Assembly: GCA_036826635.1 (NCBI GenBank)
Contig: DAISVY010000003.1
Span: forward strand, 1 to 64,000
Source: DAISVY01 sp036826635
Lineage (GTDB): Bacteria > Zixibacteria > MSB-5A5 > GN15 > FEB-12
Reading direction: 5' to 3'
Length of the DNA: 64,000 nucleotides
Shown: piece by piece, positions 43,818 through 53,113 of the stretch
Position numbering within the stretch: position 1 is the stretch's first letter
Layout: each line of letters starts with the position of its first letter
Notes under the pieces: generated by a model
The model's input: the letters and a program-made list of their open reading frames with translations, nothing else
Database searches by the model: none
What the model was told of the DNA's origin: nothing
Made by a program: the position numbers and the translations under genes

Positions 43818-44240
43818 TATCTATTTTGCCGGAGTGTATGAGAGTATTTCGCTCGCGTCAATTGAGGTAGTGTTGAGATAGACGCGCGTCTTTTTGCGTT
43901 ATATCTGTTGTGCTTGATGAAAACAAACGATTATGCCATCACTGTGTATGTGAAGGTCTGTTTACTTTGGAAGGACATGGTATGAAAGAAACATTCCCCC
44001 TGTAAAATACACCCTCCCAAAGTTAAGAGCCCCTCACCCCCTCGTTTAGTGCACCCGAAAATTAATAATCCGACTTATTATTTTTTCAACGTGGAACCCA
44101 CCCTTTCATAATACATATTATATTATGGCCGTGAGCCGGGGGACGATAGCCACCGCCAAAATACCGGCGGACAGGTCCGACTCACGGGGAGTCTCGCAGC
44201 CGATTGCTCGCCGTTACTCCGAAAATGGACTGGCACGCAA
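43818..44240. other. Intergenic region before the CHAT cluster
   Basis: The 423 bp have a lower GC content than the genes around them. I see no gene. The end carries an A/T-rich stretch (TTCAAC-16-CATAAT at 44085-44112 as a possible promoter, overlapping GGAAC at 44093 as a possible ECF -35) and the long hairpin at 44129. Confidence 0.4.
44129..44187 (+). promoter_or_regulatory. Possible long-range hairpin in the leader of the sigma/CHAT operon
   Basis: CCGTGAG at 44129 pairs with CTCACGG at 44181, extended by CCGGG-like bases inside and enclosing a further ATACCGGCGG segment. It lies 54 bp before the sigma factor start. Role unknown. Confidence 0.3.
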
Positions 44241-44795
44241 TTGACCGAAGACATCGACAAGATTTGGCAACAGGTAGTCTCCGGCGATCATCGCGCCTGG
44301 CGTGAACTGGTCGGCCGTTATGCCCCGCTGGTAATCACGGTCGCCCGCCGGGTCGGCCTGAGTGGCCCCGATGCCGAGGACTGCGTTCAGCATACCTGGA
44401 TGGCCCTCTATCGCCACCGCCGGGTCATCAAGGACCCCGCGCGCCTGCCCGCCTGGCTGATCAAGACCACCCAGCGCCGGGCCGTGCGCACTTTGCAGCG
44501 TCTCAATCGTGATGTTGATCTCGATTTTAACCTCGAACCGGAAAATCCCGGCCCGTTACCCGACGAAGAAATCGTCCGGCTCGAACGTCAGGCGATTCTC
44601 GAAATTGCGCTGGACAAGCTCGACCCGCGTTGTGGCCGCCTGTTGCGGGCGTTGTTTTTTGCCCCGGAAGATAAATCGTATCGCGAAATAGCCAAAGATC
44701 TGGCCGTGTCGCCCAACGCGCTCGGACCGTTGAGGTCGCGATGTCTGAAAAGACTGGAGAAAATCTTAAAAGAAATGGGATACCTGCCGGACTAA
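44241..44795 (+). CDS. ECF-type sigma factor of the TPR-CHAT cluster
   Basis: The 184-residue protein starts at a TTG without a strong ribosome site. Region 2 is visible as HRAWRELVGRYAPLVITVARRVGL, DAEDCVQHTWMALYRHR and RLPAWLIKTTQRRAVRTLQR. Region 4 is LDPRCGRLLRALFFAPEDKSYREIAKDLAVSPNALGPLRSRCLKRLEKIL. The region 4 recognition helix differs from the other ECF factor in this window. It is the first of four close same-strand genes ending in a subtilase. The next gene encodes a small HxxxCxxC protein, the usual anti-sigma signature. Confidence 0.9.
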   Translation: MTEDIDKIWQQVVSGDHRAWRELVGRYAPLVITVARRVGLSGPDAEDCVQHTWMALYRHRRVIKDPARLPAWLIKTTQRRAVRTLQRLNRDVDLDFNLEPENPGPLPDEEIVRLERQAILEIALDKLDPRCGRLLRALFFAPEDKSYREIAKDLAVSPNALGPLRSRCLKRLEKILKEMGYLPD

Positions 44796-44846
44796 ACTGT
44801 CCCGGAGCGGCTCTTTACAAGTAGCAGGGTATCCAGGGAGATGGAT

Positions 44847-45410
44847 ATGTCAAAACCGGTAAAGCATCCGGGAAGGGTAAAAATGCTCAAAGCGGTGAAA
44901 ACAGGAAAAGTATCGTTTCGCGAACATCTTGAAGATTGCGACGACTGCCGACGCTTATTTCGGCTGCTCTCACAATATGATGTAAGCGGAAACACCGAGC
45001 TGGATCGACCGAGCATACAGGCCGTGGAAGCCTGGGCGGCGGTGCCGCTTTTGTACGGCAGGAACGGCCGGGTGACCCATGTTCCGGGTGAAGTATCGTT
45101 CGATTCCTGGTCGCACCGTCCCGCTTTGGAACTTCGCGATATCGGCGTCGGCCAGACCCGACGCGTATGCCTGAAAGCGGGTACGATTCAACTGGAAATC
45201 GTGGCCGGGCGTCTTCAGGAACAATGGGAATTTACGGCGCGCATATATAAAAGGAAGGTGGCGACCTCGGAGTTCGTTCTTCGGGCCGGCCGTTGCAAGC
45301 TGCTGGCGAAATCACGCGGTTTTTATCACTGGTCGTCGCGGACCGCACCGCGGACGATAAGGCTGCTGTCACCTTCGCTTGAGGTTGATTTCGAAAAGTT
45401 GTCATGGTAG
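44847..45410 (+). CDS. Soluble zinc-finger anti-sigma-like protein
   Basis: I prefer the second ATG (44847), seven bases after GGGAG, giving 187 residues. Residues 22-32 read REHLEDCDDCRRLF, the HxxxCxxC zinc-binding motif of ZAS anti-sigma factors. The remainder is a β-rich domain (ALELRDIGVGQTRRVCLKAG, WEFTARIYKRKV, EFVLRAGRCKLLA) without any membrane helix, so the protein should be cytoplasmic, unlike most anti-sigma factors. Its stop overlaps the start of the TPR-CHAT gene by 7 bp. Restraint of the adjacent sigma factor is inferred. Confidence 0.7.
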   Translation: MSKPVKHPGRVKMLKAVKTGKVSFREHLEDCDDCRRLFRLLSQYDVSGNTELDRPSIQAVEAWAAVPLLYGRNGRVTHVPGEVSFDSWSHRPALELRDIGVGQTRRVCLKAGTIQLEIVAGRLQEQWEFTARIYKRKVATSEFVLRAGRCKLLAKSRGFYHWSSRTAPRTIRLLSPSLEVDFEKLSW

Positions 45411-48133
45411 CCAGAGACATCCATAATATGGAGCGCATTGCGCGGGTTTTTCTGACCACCGGTAAATGTACCGGTGTTGATTTGGAAACGCTGAGCCGTG
45501 AGTGCAACCGTATTGTTCGCCGCGAGACCGAAAAATCAGCCTCCCGGGCAATTGAACTGGGCAGGCAGTTCGTCAGGCGGGCCGAACAGTATGGCGGAGA
45601 AATGGCGGCCACCGCCTGCCGTGCGCTTGGCTGGGCATATCTGGTGGCGGGAAAATTCCACGACGCCCACCGGACTTATCTTAAGGCCCGCGATCTGGTC
45701 AAACGTGACGCTCTGGCGCGCGCCCGGGTTGACCGCGTGTTGATCGATGTCTGCATGTATCTGGGCGATCTGAAACAAGCCCGACGCCATGCCCGACTGG
45801 CGATGAACACTTTCGAAAAACAACATGCCGAATCTGACCTGGCCAAGACGAAAGTAAACTATGCCAACCTGTTGCACCGACAGGATCGCCATCGTGAAGC
45901 GGGTCGGCTCTATGCTCAGGCGGCCGATTTCTTCGACGCTCAGGGGAACGATCTGGCCGTAGCTTTCTGTTTGTACAACCGCGCCAACACTCTCGTACAG
46001 TTGTTTGATTTCGACGAAGCGGCCTCGTTGTATCGCCGCGCGCATAAAATCTTTATTGGGCATGATCATCACCTTCGCGCCAACGGCTGCCAGTACGGTT
46101 TGGCGTGGTTGCACATGCTTGAAGGTAATTTCCATGTCGCGCTTCAGGAACTGGCCGAGTGTGAGGATAGCTATAGAAAAGCGTCGCAGGACCGTGAAGT
46201 TGTCCTGTGTCAGCTCGACCGGGCCGAGGTCTTCCTGGGGTTGAATTTGTTCTCCGATGCTCGGGAGATGGCCCGGGAAGCCGAACGAAAAGCGCGTAAA
46301 CTCGGAATAAAATACGAGGCGGCCAAGGCGGCCTTGTTTTACGCCAAGGCGTCGGTGGGTATCGGAAGAAAAACGGACGCCCGCGGAGCTTTGAAGCGGG
46401 CCGAGGATGATTTTGCCCGGGAGAACAATAAGCCGTTCCTGGCGGCCGTACATCTGGCTCAGGCTCAGATTAATGATGGCAAGTCGAAACGAATGGCCGA
46501 GCTTGAACACGTGGGCAGGAAGTTTTCGCAGGTTCAGTTGCCGTTGTGGGAAGCCATCTGTGATCTTCAGCTTCTCGCCGCGCGTCCCGATGACGCCCGT
46601 CCTCTGAAAAAACTCCGGAGAAATAAAGCGGTCAAAACCGTACCGCATCTCTTTGCCTGTTGGCAGACGATTTTGGGTGACCGTGAAGCTGAACGTCACC
46701 GTATCGACGCCGCGGTCGATCACTGGAACCGGGCGGCCGATCTTCTCGATGCCGTACGGGCGAAGCTTCCCCCGGTCGATATGCGTTCGGCGTTCTCGCG
46801 TCGGAATACCGATCCGCATCGTCGACTGGTTCAGGTTGAGGCGGGACGGGACCCCGTTGTGGCTTCCTGCTGGGCGGAACGTCTGAAGACAGCGGGAATC
46901 TGGAGTGTGCCGGATGACGCTTTTGAGGCCAATCCGGCTCGCTCCAGAGCGCTGGAGAGTTTGTCGCAGCTCGCCGATCAGGCCGCGGCCTTGTCGTGGA
47001 AGATCAGCGAAAGCGCCGGACGGCGCGCGGCTGTTCGGATCGAGACAAACAAAATTCTGGAAAAGCTGCAAAGAAAGGTCCGACAGGATCTCGCCATAGC
47101 CGAGAAACCGGATTCACGAACGGCCGATTCGCTGGGTAACCTTCGAAGGCTGATGCTTGAGGCATCGATGCAACGTACGGTGGTGCAGTTCCATCTCAAT
47201 GGTGATGATGTATACGCTTTCGTGCATGAGCGGGGCGCGACCCGTTGTCATCGCTACCGGGGCGGCGCGCGCATGGTCGGGCAACTAATGGGGCGATGGC
47301 GCTTCATGGTCGAGCGGGCTCCGTTTGCATCCGGTCGACCGAGCGTGTCCGATCTGCAGGACGAACACCGGTTGCTCGCGGATATCGGGGCCTGGTTGTG
47401 GTCGCCGCTGGAAATCTCCCGGCGACGGGAAAAGCTCCTGATTCTGCCCGAGGGGCGGTTGTCTAACCTGCCCTGGTCGGCGATAGTCAATGGTGGTGAA
47501 GCGCTGGTTGTTTCTCACGATCTGGTTATTTCGCCGAGCCTTCGGCATTATCTCCATGCGCAGGCACAGAAGTCGCGGTCGAAGCAAATCCGGGTTTTTG
47601 TCGGCAATACCGATGGACTCTCGCAGGCTCGACAGGAATATGCGCCGCTGGTGGCCGCAGGTAACGGTGAGGTGCTCATAAACGATCCCTGTCGGCGTTC
47701 CGACTGGCCCGATGCCGGTGCGGCCCGCGTGTGGCACTACACCGGTCACGCGCAGCTTCGTGGCGACAACCCGTTTTACTCGTCTCTTATTCTGTCCGAT
47801 GGTCCGATATTCGCGGCTGACTTCCGATTGAAAAGAAACCGCGTCGGACTGGTTACCCTGGCGGCCTGTCGCACCGGAGAGCAGGCTTATCAGGCGGGTG
47901 AAGAATCCTCCGGGCTGGTGCGGTCGTTTATGGAAATGGGTGCCCGTAACGTGGTGGCCAGTCACTGGGCGGTTTCGGACCGAGCGACAGCATATTGGAT
48001 GAAAAAGTTTTACGATAGATACCTGTCCGGTCGATCGGCCGGTCGGGCGGCAAGAGAAGCGGCTATTCAGGTGCGAGAAAAGTATCCGTCGGCTTACCAC
48101 TGGGCGGCCTTCTCCGTTTATGGAGCCGGATGA
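45404..48133 (+). CDS. TPR-CHAT protease
   Basis: The 909-residue protein has an α-helical N-terminal two-thirds with TPR-like units (ACRALGWAYLVAGKFHDAHRTY, YANLLHRQDRHREAGRLYAQAAD, LYNRANTLVQLFDFDEAASLYRRA, YGLAWLHMLEGNFHVALQEL). The C-terminal third is a CHAT domain (caspase fold, clan CD), with catalytic H782 in WHYTGHAQL and C822 in TLAACRTGE, followed by GLVRSFMEMGARNVVASHW. No signal peptide is present, so it acts in the cytoplasm. It overlaps the anti-sigma-like gene by 7 bp. Some TPR-CHAT proteins are signal-activated proteases; here the neighbouring regulator is an obvious candidate substrate, which is inference. Confidence 0.93.
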   Translation: MVARDIHNMERIARVFLTTGKCTGVDLETLSRECNRIVRRETEKSASRAIELGRQFVRRAEQYGGEMAATACRALGWAYLVAGKFHDAHRTYLKARDLVKRDALARARVDRVLIDVCMYLGDLKQARRHARLAMNTFEKQHAESDLAKTKVNYANLLHRQDRHREAGRLYAQAADFFDAQGNDLAVAFCLYNRANTLVQLFDFDEAASLYRRAHKIFIGHDHHLRANGCQYGLAWLHMLEGNFHVALQELAECEDSYRKASQDREVVLCQLDRAEVFLGLNLFSDAREMAREAERKARKLGIKYEAAKAALFYAKASVGIGRKTDARGALKRAEDDFARENNKPFLAAVHLAQAQINDGKSKRMAELEHVGRKFSQVQLPLWEAICDLQLLAARPDDARPLKKLRRNKAVKTVPHLFACWQTILGDREAERHRIDAAVDHWNRAADLLDAVRAKLPPVDMRSAFSRRNTDPHRRLVQVEAGRDPVVASCWAERLKTAGIWSVPDDAFEANPARSRALESLSQLADQAAALSWKISESAGRRAAVRIETNKILEKLQRKVRQDLAIAEKPDSRTADSLGNLRRLMLEASMQRTVVQFHLNGDDVYAFVHERGATRCHRYRGGARMVGQLMGRWRFMVERAPFASGRPSVSDLQDEHRLLADIGAWLWSPLEISRRREKLLILPEGRLSNLPWSAIVNGGEALVVSHDLVISPSLRHYLHAQAQKSRSKQIRVFVGNTDGLSQARQEYAPLVAAGNGEVLINDPCRRSDWPDAGAARVWHYTGHAQLRGDNPFYSSLILSDGPIFAADFRLKRNRVGLVTLAACRTGEQAYQAGEESSGLVRSFMEMGARNVVASHWAVSDRATAYWMKKFYDRYLSGRSAGRAAREAAIQVREKYPSAYHWAAFSVYGAG

Positions 48134-48173
48134 GATCGCACGGTATTCGATGAGTATGCAGGAGGAAAGTGTA

Positions 48174-51100
48174 ATGATTAAGAAAGTGAACCGTCTGAAT
48201 TCGTTTGGGCCCGCGATGGTGATTCTGTTGACCCTTCTGCTATTGTGCATGGGGATGACAAACAGTGTTATCGCCGGGCCGGCGGAAAAAGGAATGTCCC
48301 AGGACCGCAACTACGCTCCGGATAGTCGTGACAATACGGGGCCGGACGGGGCCTATGTTCAGGGGGAACTGGTCATCAAACTGGGCGGTTGCGATTCGGT
48401 TGTGATTGATGACATCTGCCAGAAATACGGGGCTTCCGTCAATCGTTATTTCGAGGACCTTGGCATTTACGTATTGAACGTGAACGGCGAAACCGATCAT
48501 GATTCTCTTTGTTCGATAATCGAGTCGTATTCCTGCGTCGTTTTTGCTCATCCCAATTACCGTGTCGATCCTCTTCAGCCGGTGCAGGGAAGTTTTCCGT
48601 TCTCGGATGAAAATTTCGCCGGTGATTACCGGGGACAGTTCGCCGCGACGGCGCTTGATCTGTCGTCCGCCCAGGCCATCGCTACCGGAGCCGGGGTCAG
48701 GATTGCCGTGATCGACGGTGGCATTAATTACAGGCATCCGGCGTTTGAAGGTAAGGCGGTATCGGGTTATGACTTCGTAGACGATGATGCCGATGCTTTC
48801 GACGAATCCGGAGGGCCGAACACCGGGCACGGTACGTTTATCGCCGGAGTCATTCATCTGGTGGCCCCCGACGCGGAGATAGTCGCTTATCGTGTCAGTG
48901 AGACATCGGGCACCAGCGACGGCGATTTGGTGGCCGAGGCCATCGTGAAAGCGGTGCATGACGGGTGTCAGGTAATCAACCTGAGTCTGGTGGTTATGGA
49001 AGAACATCAGGTAATCAAGGCTGCGATAGAGTACGCCAGGGAAAATAACGTCATCGTGGTGGTAGCCGCCGGTAATGAACAGATGGGCTCGCCTTTGTAT
49101 CCGGCCAGCGATGAGAACGTGATTGCCGTGGCCGCCCTTGATTCCCTCGATCAGTTGGCGGAGTTCTCGCGATACGGAAGCCACATTGACGTGTGCGCCT
49201 TCGGAGAGGACGTGTACTCGCCGTTTATCGACACCGGCTATGCCTGGTGGAGCGGTACCAGTTTTGCCGCACCTTTTGTTGCGGGTCAGGCCGGACTGAT
49301 TATTTCTCAGGCGCCGGAAGATTACACCTGGAGCCACACCCGCCAGATGATACTCGAAACGGCCGTGAGTGTCGATGCCGAGAATCCCGATTTCGCGGGT
49401 TATCTCGGAGCGGGGGTAATTGCCCCGTACGCGTCGCTGACGGTTTCGCTGGAGTCCGACAGTGCCTGGCTTTGGGAGGACAACAAGCAGTTCACCATAA
49501 ACGAGGGAGACCCCGATATCGGGCCGGTTTGTCTGATGGTGTCATCGACCAATGAACCCGCGCCGTTTACGGTGGCCCTGTCCGGGGAAGCTACGTTTAC
49601 CACTCTGCGTGATTCGAGGGGTTACACTGGCGACACGCTCTGTTTCGATCTGGGAGGAAGTGCCCTCTCGCCGGGATACTATGCCGACACTCTGATCTTC
49701 GAGGTTGAGGGAGTCGATAACAACCCGTTGATGGCGGTCTTCGAGTTGCAGGTCAACACCGACACCGCAGCATCGGATTTAGCCTGGGTGTATCCCAAAG
49801 TGCAGCAGTTTACGATGTACGAGGGGGATGAAACCGCCCTGGTCCGTTCGGTCAGCATATCTTCCAGCAATTCCCCCGCGCCCTACACGGCGACGCTGGT
49901 TAACGATGGTCTGTTTACCGATTTGCTGTGGGATTCGGGAATGACCAATGATACGCTTTCCTTCACGGTGAGCGCTGTCGGACTTACCCCGAACGTCTAC
50001 ACGGATTCCCTTAGTATCAGTGTGGAAGGGATAAGCTCTCCGGCTTGGGCGGTTATCGTTCTCCAGGTCTTGCCGCACGGCACTCCCCTCGACACGGCCT
50101 GGGTTTCCAGCGACGATCTGTATTTCGAGGCGGCCGAAGGTTCCTCCTGGGTTGATTCCAGCTGTGTGCGGTTGATGTCGACCAACGCTCCGGCGCCTTA
50201 TACGGCTTACGTGGTGGGCGGTGAGTCTTCGTTCGTCTCTCTGCTGAATCTCGATGGCGGGGTCACCGAGGATTACATTTGCTATATAATAGATCCCACC
50301 GGTCTGGGGACGGGAGTCCATCGCGATTCCATGGTAATAACGGTCGAAGGAGTATCCAACTCGCCGCTTATAGTGCGGTTCACTCTGAACATAGTCGGTG
50401 GCGGGGACACGTTGGCCGCGGTTTCTCCCGATACGTTGTTCTTTACGGTTGTCCAGGGTGATACGCATGTCAGGACCGGCTGTGCCTGTCTTACTTCCTT
50501 CAATGCACCGTCGCCTTATATTGGCATAAACGACACCGACGCCGTTTTCACCACGTTGATAAGCACGGCCGGGGTTACCAACGACACTGTATGTCTTCTG
50601 GTCGATCCGTCGCTGATGCCGGTCGGTGTTCACTACAGTCGGGCCATGTTCTTTGTCGACGGTGTTGCCGAACGGATAGATCTTATCACCTGTCTGACCG
50701 TGGTAGATGAAATCGGCCCCGACACGGCCTGGGTATCCAACGATTCATTGGGTTTCTGGGTCGAAGAAGGCACAAGTTGGCTTGACACCGGCTGTGTGTT
50801 GGTGTCTTCGACCAACGCTTCGGCCTTCTACACGGCGGAGGCATTCGGTGATCCGCTGTTCCTGTCGTTGGTCGACAGCGTGGGCAGCGGCAGTGGATTC
50901 ACTAATAGTCTGGTCTGTTTCCAGATCAATCATCAGGGGCTGCCTCTTGGTGTCTACAAGGATTCCCTGATAATTGACGTTGAAGGTGTGACCAACTCAC
51001 CGCTGGTCGTGCCGATTACATTGACCGTGTTCACCGCCGATACGCTGGTTGATATATCGCCCGATACGCTGTCCTTTACGGCAACGCAGGGAGACACCGA

Positions 51101-51950
51101 GGTCATGACAGGACGTGCCTGGCTCTCCTCGTTTGATCCTCCCAAACCTTACGTTGCAATACTGGACACCGGTGCCGTATTTACCTCGCTCGTTGATGTG
51201 GCCGGCATGACCGACGACTCCGTGTATGTCCAGGTCGATCCGTCCGGTGTTCCGACGGGTGTTCACTATGAACATGTTATATACTGCGTCGATGAAAACT
51301 TAGGTACGGCTCGTCTGACCATCCGCCTGACGGTTGAGCCGTCCGGAGGAACGACCCCCGATAGTGCCTTCGTCGATCTGGACACGCTGTGTTTCACCGT
51401 CACGGAAAACGCGAATGACAGCATTGTGGGCTATGTAAGATTGTTCTCCAGCAATGCGCCGGCGGCTTTCAATGCCGTGGTGAATGACAGCGCAACTTTC
51501 ATCGTCTGGTGCGTTAACGGCAGCGGTTTCACCGACGACTCGGTCTGTGTCTGTGTGCTTCCGTGGGATATCGGTGTAGGAACTCATTACACTTCCATCT
51601 CCTATTTCGTGGAGGGAGTCGCCGAGCCGGCCCGACTTGTCGTGTGTCTGACGGTCGAGGGTGCCGAGCACACCACCGTCGATCTTAGAGCCAATTTCCC
51701 CAATCCGTTTAACCCGGTGACCAACATCTCATTTGCCTTGAGTAATCCAGCGACAGTAGAGCTTTCCGTCTACAATGTGCTTGGTCGGAAAGTCGCCACG
51801 TTGATTAACGGAGATCTTCCGGCCGGTGAACACATAGTCGACTGGGACGGCACCGACAATACGGGTCGGGGAGTTTCCAGCGGCGTTTACTTCTATCGCC
51901 TGACAACGGGATCGTTCAGCGAGTCGAAGAAGATGCTGTTGCTCAAATAG
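48174..51950 (+). CDS. Secreted subtilase (S8) with seven Ig-like repeats and type-IX-style C-terminal domain
   Basis: The ATG at 48174 follows AGGAGG, giving 1258 residues with a signal peptide. A propeptide-like region (residues 55-140) precedes the S8 domain, which has D181 (IAVIDGGIN), H219 (NTGHGTFIAG) and S363 (SGTSFAAPF). From residue about 430 seven repeats of about 105 residues follow, each starting like WVSSDDLYFEAAEGSSWVD and containing a S(T/S)NAPAPYTA core. The last 80 residues begin LRANFPNPFNPVTNISFAL and end in SKKMLLLK, a sorting domain. It starts 40 bp after the TPR-CHAT gene. It is probably surface-attached or released. Confidence 0.93.
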   Translation: MIKKVNRLNSFGPAMVILLTLLLLCMGMTNSVIAGPAEKGMSQDRNYAPDSRDNTGPDGAYVQGELVIKLGGCDSVVIDDICQKYGASVNRYFEDLGIYVLNVNGETDHDSLCSIIESYSCVVFAHPNYRVDPLQPVQGSFPFSDENFAGDYRGQFAATALDLSSAQAIATGAGVRIAVIDGGINYRHPAFEGKAVSGYDFVDDDADAFDESGGPNTGHGTFIAGVIHLVAPDAEIVAYRVSETSGTSDGDLVAEAIVKAVHDGCQVINLSLVVMEEHQVIKAAIEYARENNVIVVVAAGNEQMGSPLYPASDENVIAVAALDSLDQLAEFSRYGSHIDVCAFGEDVYSPFIDTGYAWWSGTSFAAPFVAGQAGLIISQAPEDYTWSHTRQMILETAVSVDAENPDFAGYLGAGVIAPYASLTVSLESDSAWLWEDNKQFTINEGDPDIGPVCLMVSSTNEPAPFTVALSGEATFTTLRDSRGYTGDTLCFDLGGSALSPGYYADTLIFEVEGVDNNPLMAVFELQVNTDTAASDLAWVYPKVQQFTMYEGDETALVRSVSISSSNSPAPYTATLVNDGLFTDLLWDSGMTNDTLSFTVSAVGLTPNVYTDSLSISVEGISSPAWAVIVLQVLPHGTPLDTAWVSSDDLYFEAAEGSSWVDSSCVRLMSTNAPAPYTAYVVGGESSFVSLLNLDGGVTEDYICYIIDPTGLGTGVHRDSMVITVEGVSNSPLIVRFTLNIVGGGDTLAAVSPDTLFFTVVQGDTHVRTGCACLTSFNAPSPYIGINDTDAVFTTLISTAGVTNDTVCLLVDPSLMPVGVHYSRAMFFVDGVAERIDLITCLTVVDEIGPDTAWVSNDSLGFWVEEGTSWLDTGCVLVSSTNASAFYTAEAFGDPLFLSLVDSVGSGSGFTNSLVCFQINHQGLPLGVYKDSLIIDVEGVTNSPLVVPITLTVFTADTLVDISPDTLSFTATQGDTEVMTGRAWLSSFDPPKPYVAILDTGAVFTSLVDVAGMTDDSVYVQVDPSGVPTGVHYEHVIYCVDENLGTARLTIRLTVEPSGGTTPDSAFVDLDTLCFTVTENANDSIVGYVRLFSSNAPAAFNAVVNDSATFIVWCVNGSGFTDDSVCVCVLPWDIGVGTHYTSISYFVEGVAEPARLVVCLTVEGAEHTTVDLRANFPNPFNPVTNISFALSNPATVELSVYNVLGRKVATLINGDLPAGEHIVDWDGTDNTGRGVSSGVYFYRLTTGSFSESKKMLLLK

Positions 51951-51987
51951 CGGCAGGAGCGGTCTGACTACAGACGCATGATTGAGA

Positions 51988-52032
51988 AAAACCCGGCGGT
52001 GGCAACGTAAAGTCCATCGCCGGGTTTTCATG
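51988..52032 (+). terminator. Rho-independent terminator
   Basis: A long stem (AAAACCCGGCGGTGG/CCATCGCCGGGTTTT, one G-T pair) with an 11-nt loop is followed by TTTTCATGTTT. It ends the CHAT cluster. The rest of 52033-52340 shows nothing I can name. Confidence 0.92.
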
Positions 52033-52340
52033 TTTCTCGTTTAATCGGATTCTGCGCCGTGTGCCACTGACGGTAGCGTGCGATCAAAATTAGAACTTGA
52101 CAATCGTGTTCGATGGAAGTATGTTGAAAGTGGTTTGGGGCTCTTCGCATTGTCATCGTGTACATAACCCAGAACAGATCGGGAGACTCTCTGATAGCCT
52201 TCCGTTTTATAATACTGTGCTTGTGCTTTTACAGGTGTTTTACTCCCTGCGTGTCGGATACGAAGTATCGATGACGTTGTGATATCGTTGTGGATATTCA
52301 AGACTTAATCCACCATAACCCGTTAAGCATAGGAGGAGGG

Positions 52341-53069
52341 ATGAGACAGAAGTGTCTGACAGTATTTGTAGTTGTGCTGTTCTGTTTGGCGGCTGCAACG
52401 GTTTGGCCTCAGGGTCAGTATCTGATTCGCGGTGACGTGGACGGTGATGAGTTCGTGGGTTGGGATGACGTTACCGACCTGACGATGTACATTAACAGTG
52501 GTATACCCATGAATTGTCACAATGCGGCCGATGTGAACGACGATGGCACGGTGGGAGACATAGCGGATTTAAATCATCTGGTGAGTTTTCTGAATACCGG
52601 AGAACCACCGATCCCGGAACCGTATCCCGACTGCGGCATCGATGAGACCGACCCGCTCCCGGGCGAGGATTGCTGTGATCCGGGTCAGTTCTTCATTCGC
52701 GGAGATGCCAACGGCAACGGCCGTGTGGGCTGGGACGACTATGTGGAGATCCACGAATACCTTTTCGCCAGCACTCCGATGGAATGCCACAATGCGGCTG
52801 ATGTCAATGACGACGGTTTCATAGACCTGAACGACCTGTATCACCTCGGGAATTTCCTGCAATGGGGAGAGCCGCCGATTCCGGAGCCGTATCCGTTCTG
52901 CGGTCTTGATCCGACCGATCCGCAGCCCGGTGATGATTGCTGTCGACGGAGAATTCTCACGGCTGTGCCGTCGATTACACTGATAGGCGCATTGGCTCTG
53001 GTAGTTCTTTTGATAGCGATCGGTTCCTGGTTCTATCTGAGAAAGAGGACCAACACGGTCGGTCATTGA
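52341..53069 (+). CDS. Membrane-anchored protein with two dockerin-like EF-hand repeats
   Basis: The ATG at 52341 follows AGGAGGAGGG, giving 242 residues with a signal peptide. Two copies of an approximately 80-residue unit follow: RGDVDGDEFVGWDDVTDLTMYINSG with NAADVNDDGTVGDIADLNHLVSFLNTGEPPIPEP, and RGDANGNGRVGWDDYVEIHEYLF with NAADVNDDGFIDLNDLYHLGNFLQ. Each has two calcium-loop motifs like type I dockerins. The end is CCRRR, a membrane helix (ITLIGALALVVLLIAIGSW) and RKRTN, so the protein is held in the membrane by its C-terminus. It differs in sequence from the LIDHLFISL dockerins elsewhere here. Confidence 0.8.
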   Translation: MRQKCLTVFVVVLFCLAAATVWPQGQYLIRGDVDGDEFVGWDDVTDLTMYINSGIPMNCHNAADVNDDGTVGDIADLNHLVSFLNTGEPPIPEPYPDCGIDETDPLPGEDCCDPGQFFIRGDANGNGRVGWDDYVEIHEYLFASTPMECHNAADVNDDGFIDLNDLYHLGNFLQWGEPPIPEPYPFCGLDPTDPQPGDDCCRRRILTAVPSITLIGALALVVLLIAIGSWFYLRKRTNTVGH

Positions 53070-53113
53070 ACAATTAACCGCGGAAGGGCCCCGGTCAAAA
53101 TTATCCGAAATAC

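Noticed and set aside
44225..44245. Sigma-54 promoter at TGGCACGCAATTGAC before the ECF sigma gene
   Set aside because: The -12 element is TGAC instead of TTGC, and it overlaps the start codon.
45536..47071. Long open frame on the minus strand opposite the TPR-CHAT gene (511 codons)
   Set aside because: The plus strand has an unmistakable CHAT protein with catalytic motifs. The antisense frame has no known motif and follows from codon bias.
44241..51950. Type III-E CRISPR (Craspase) locus around the TPR-CHAT gene
   Set aside because: No repeat array, no gRAMP/Cas7-11 gene and no Csx30/31-like gene is present in the window; only the CHAT plus sigma resemblance remains.
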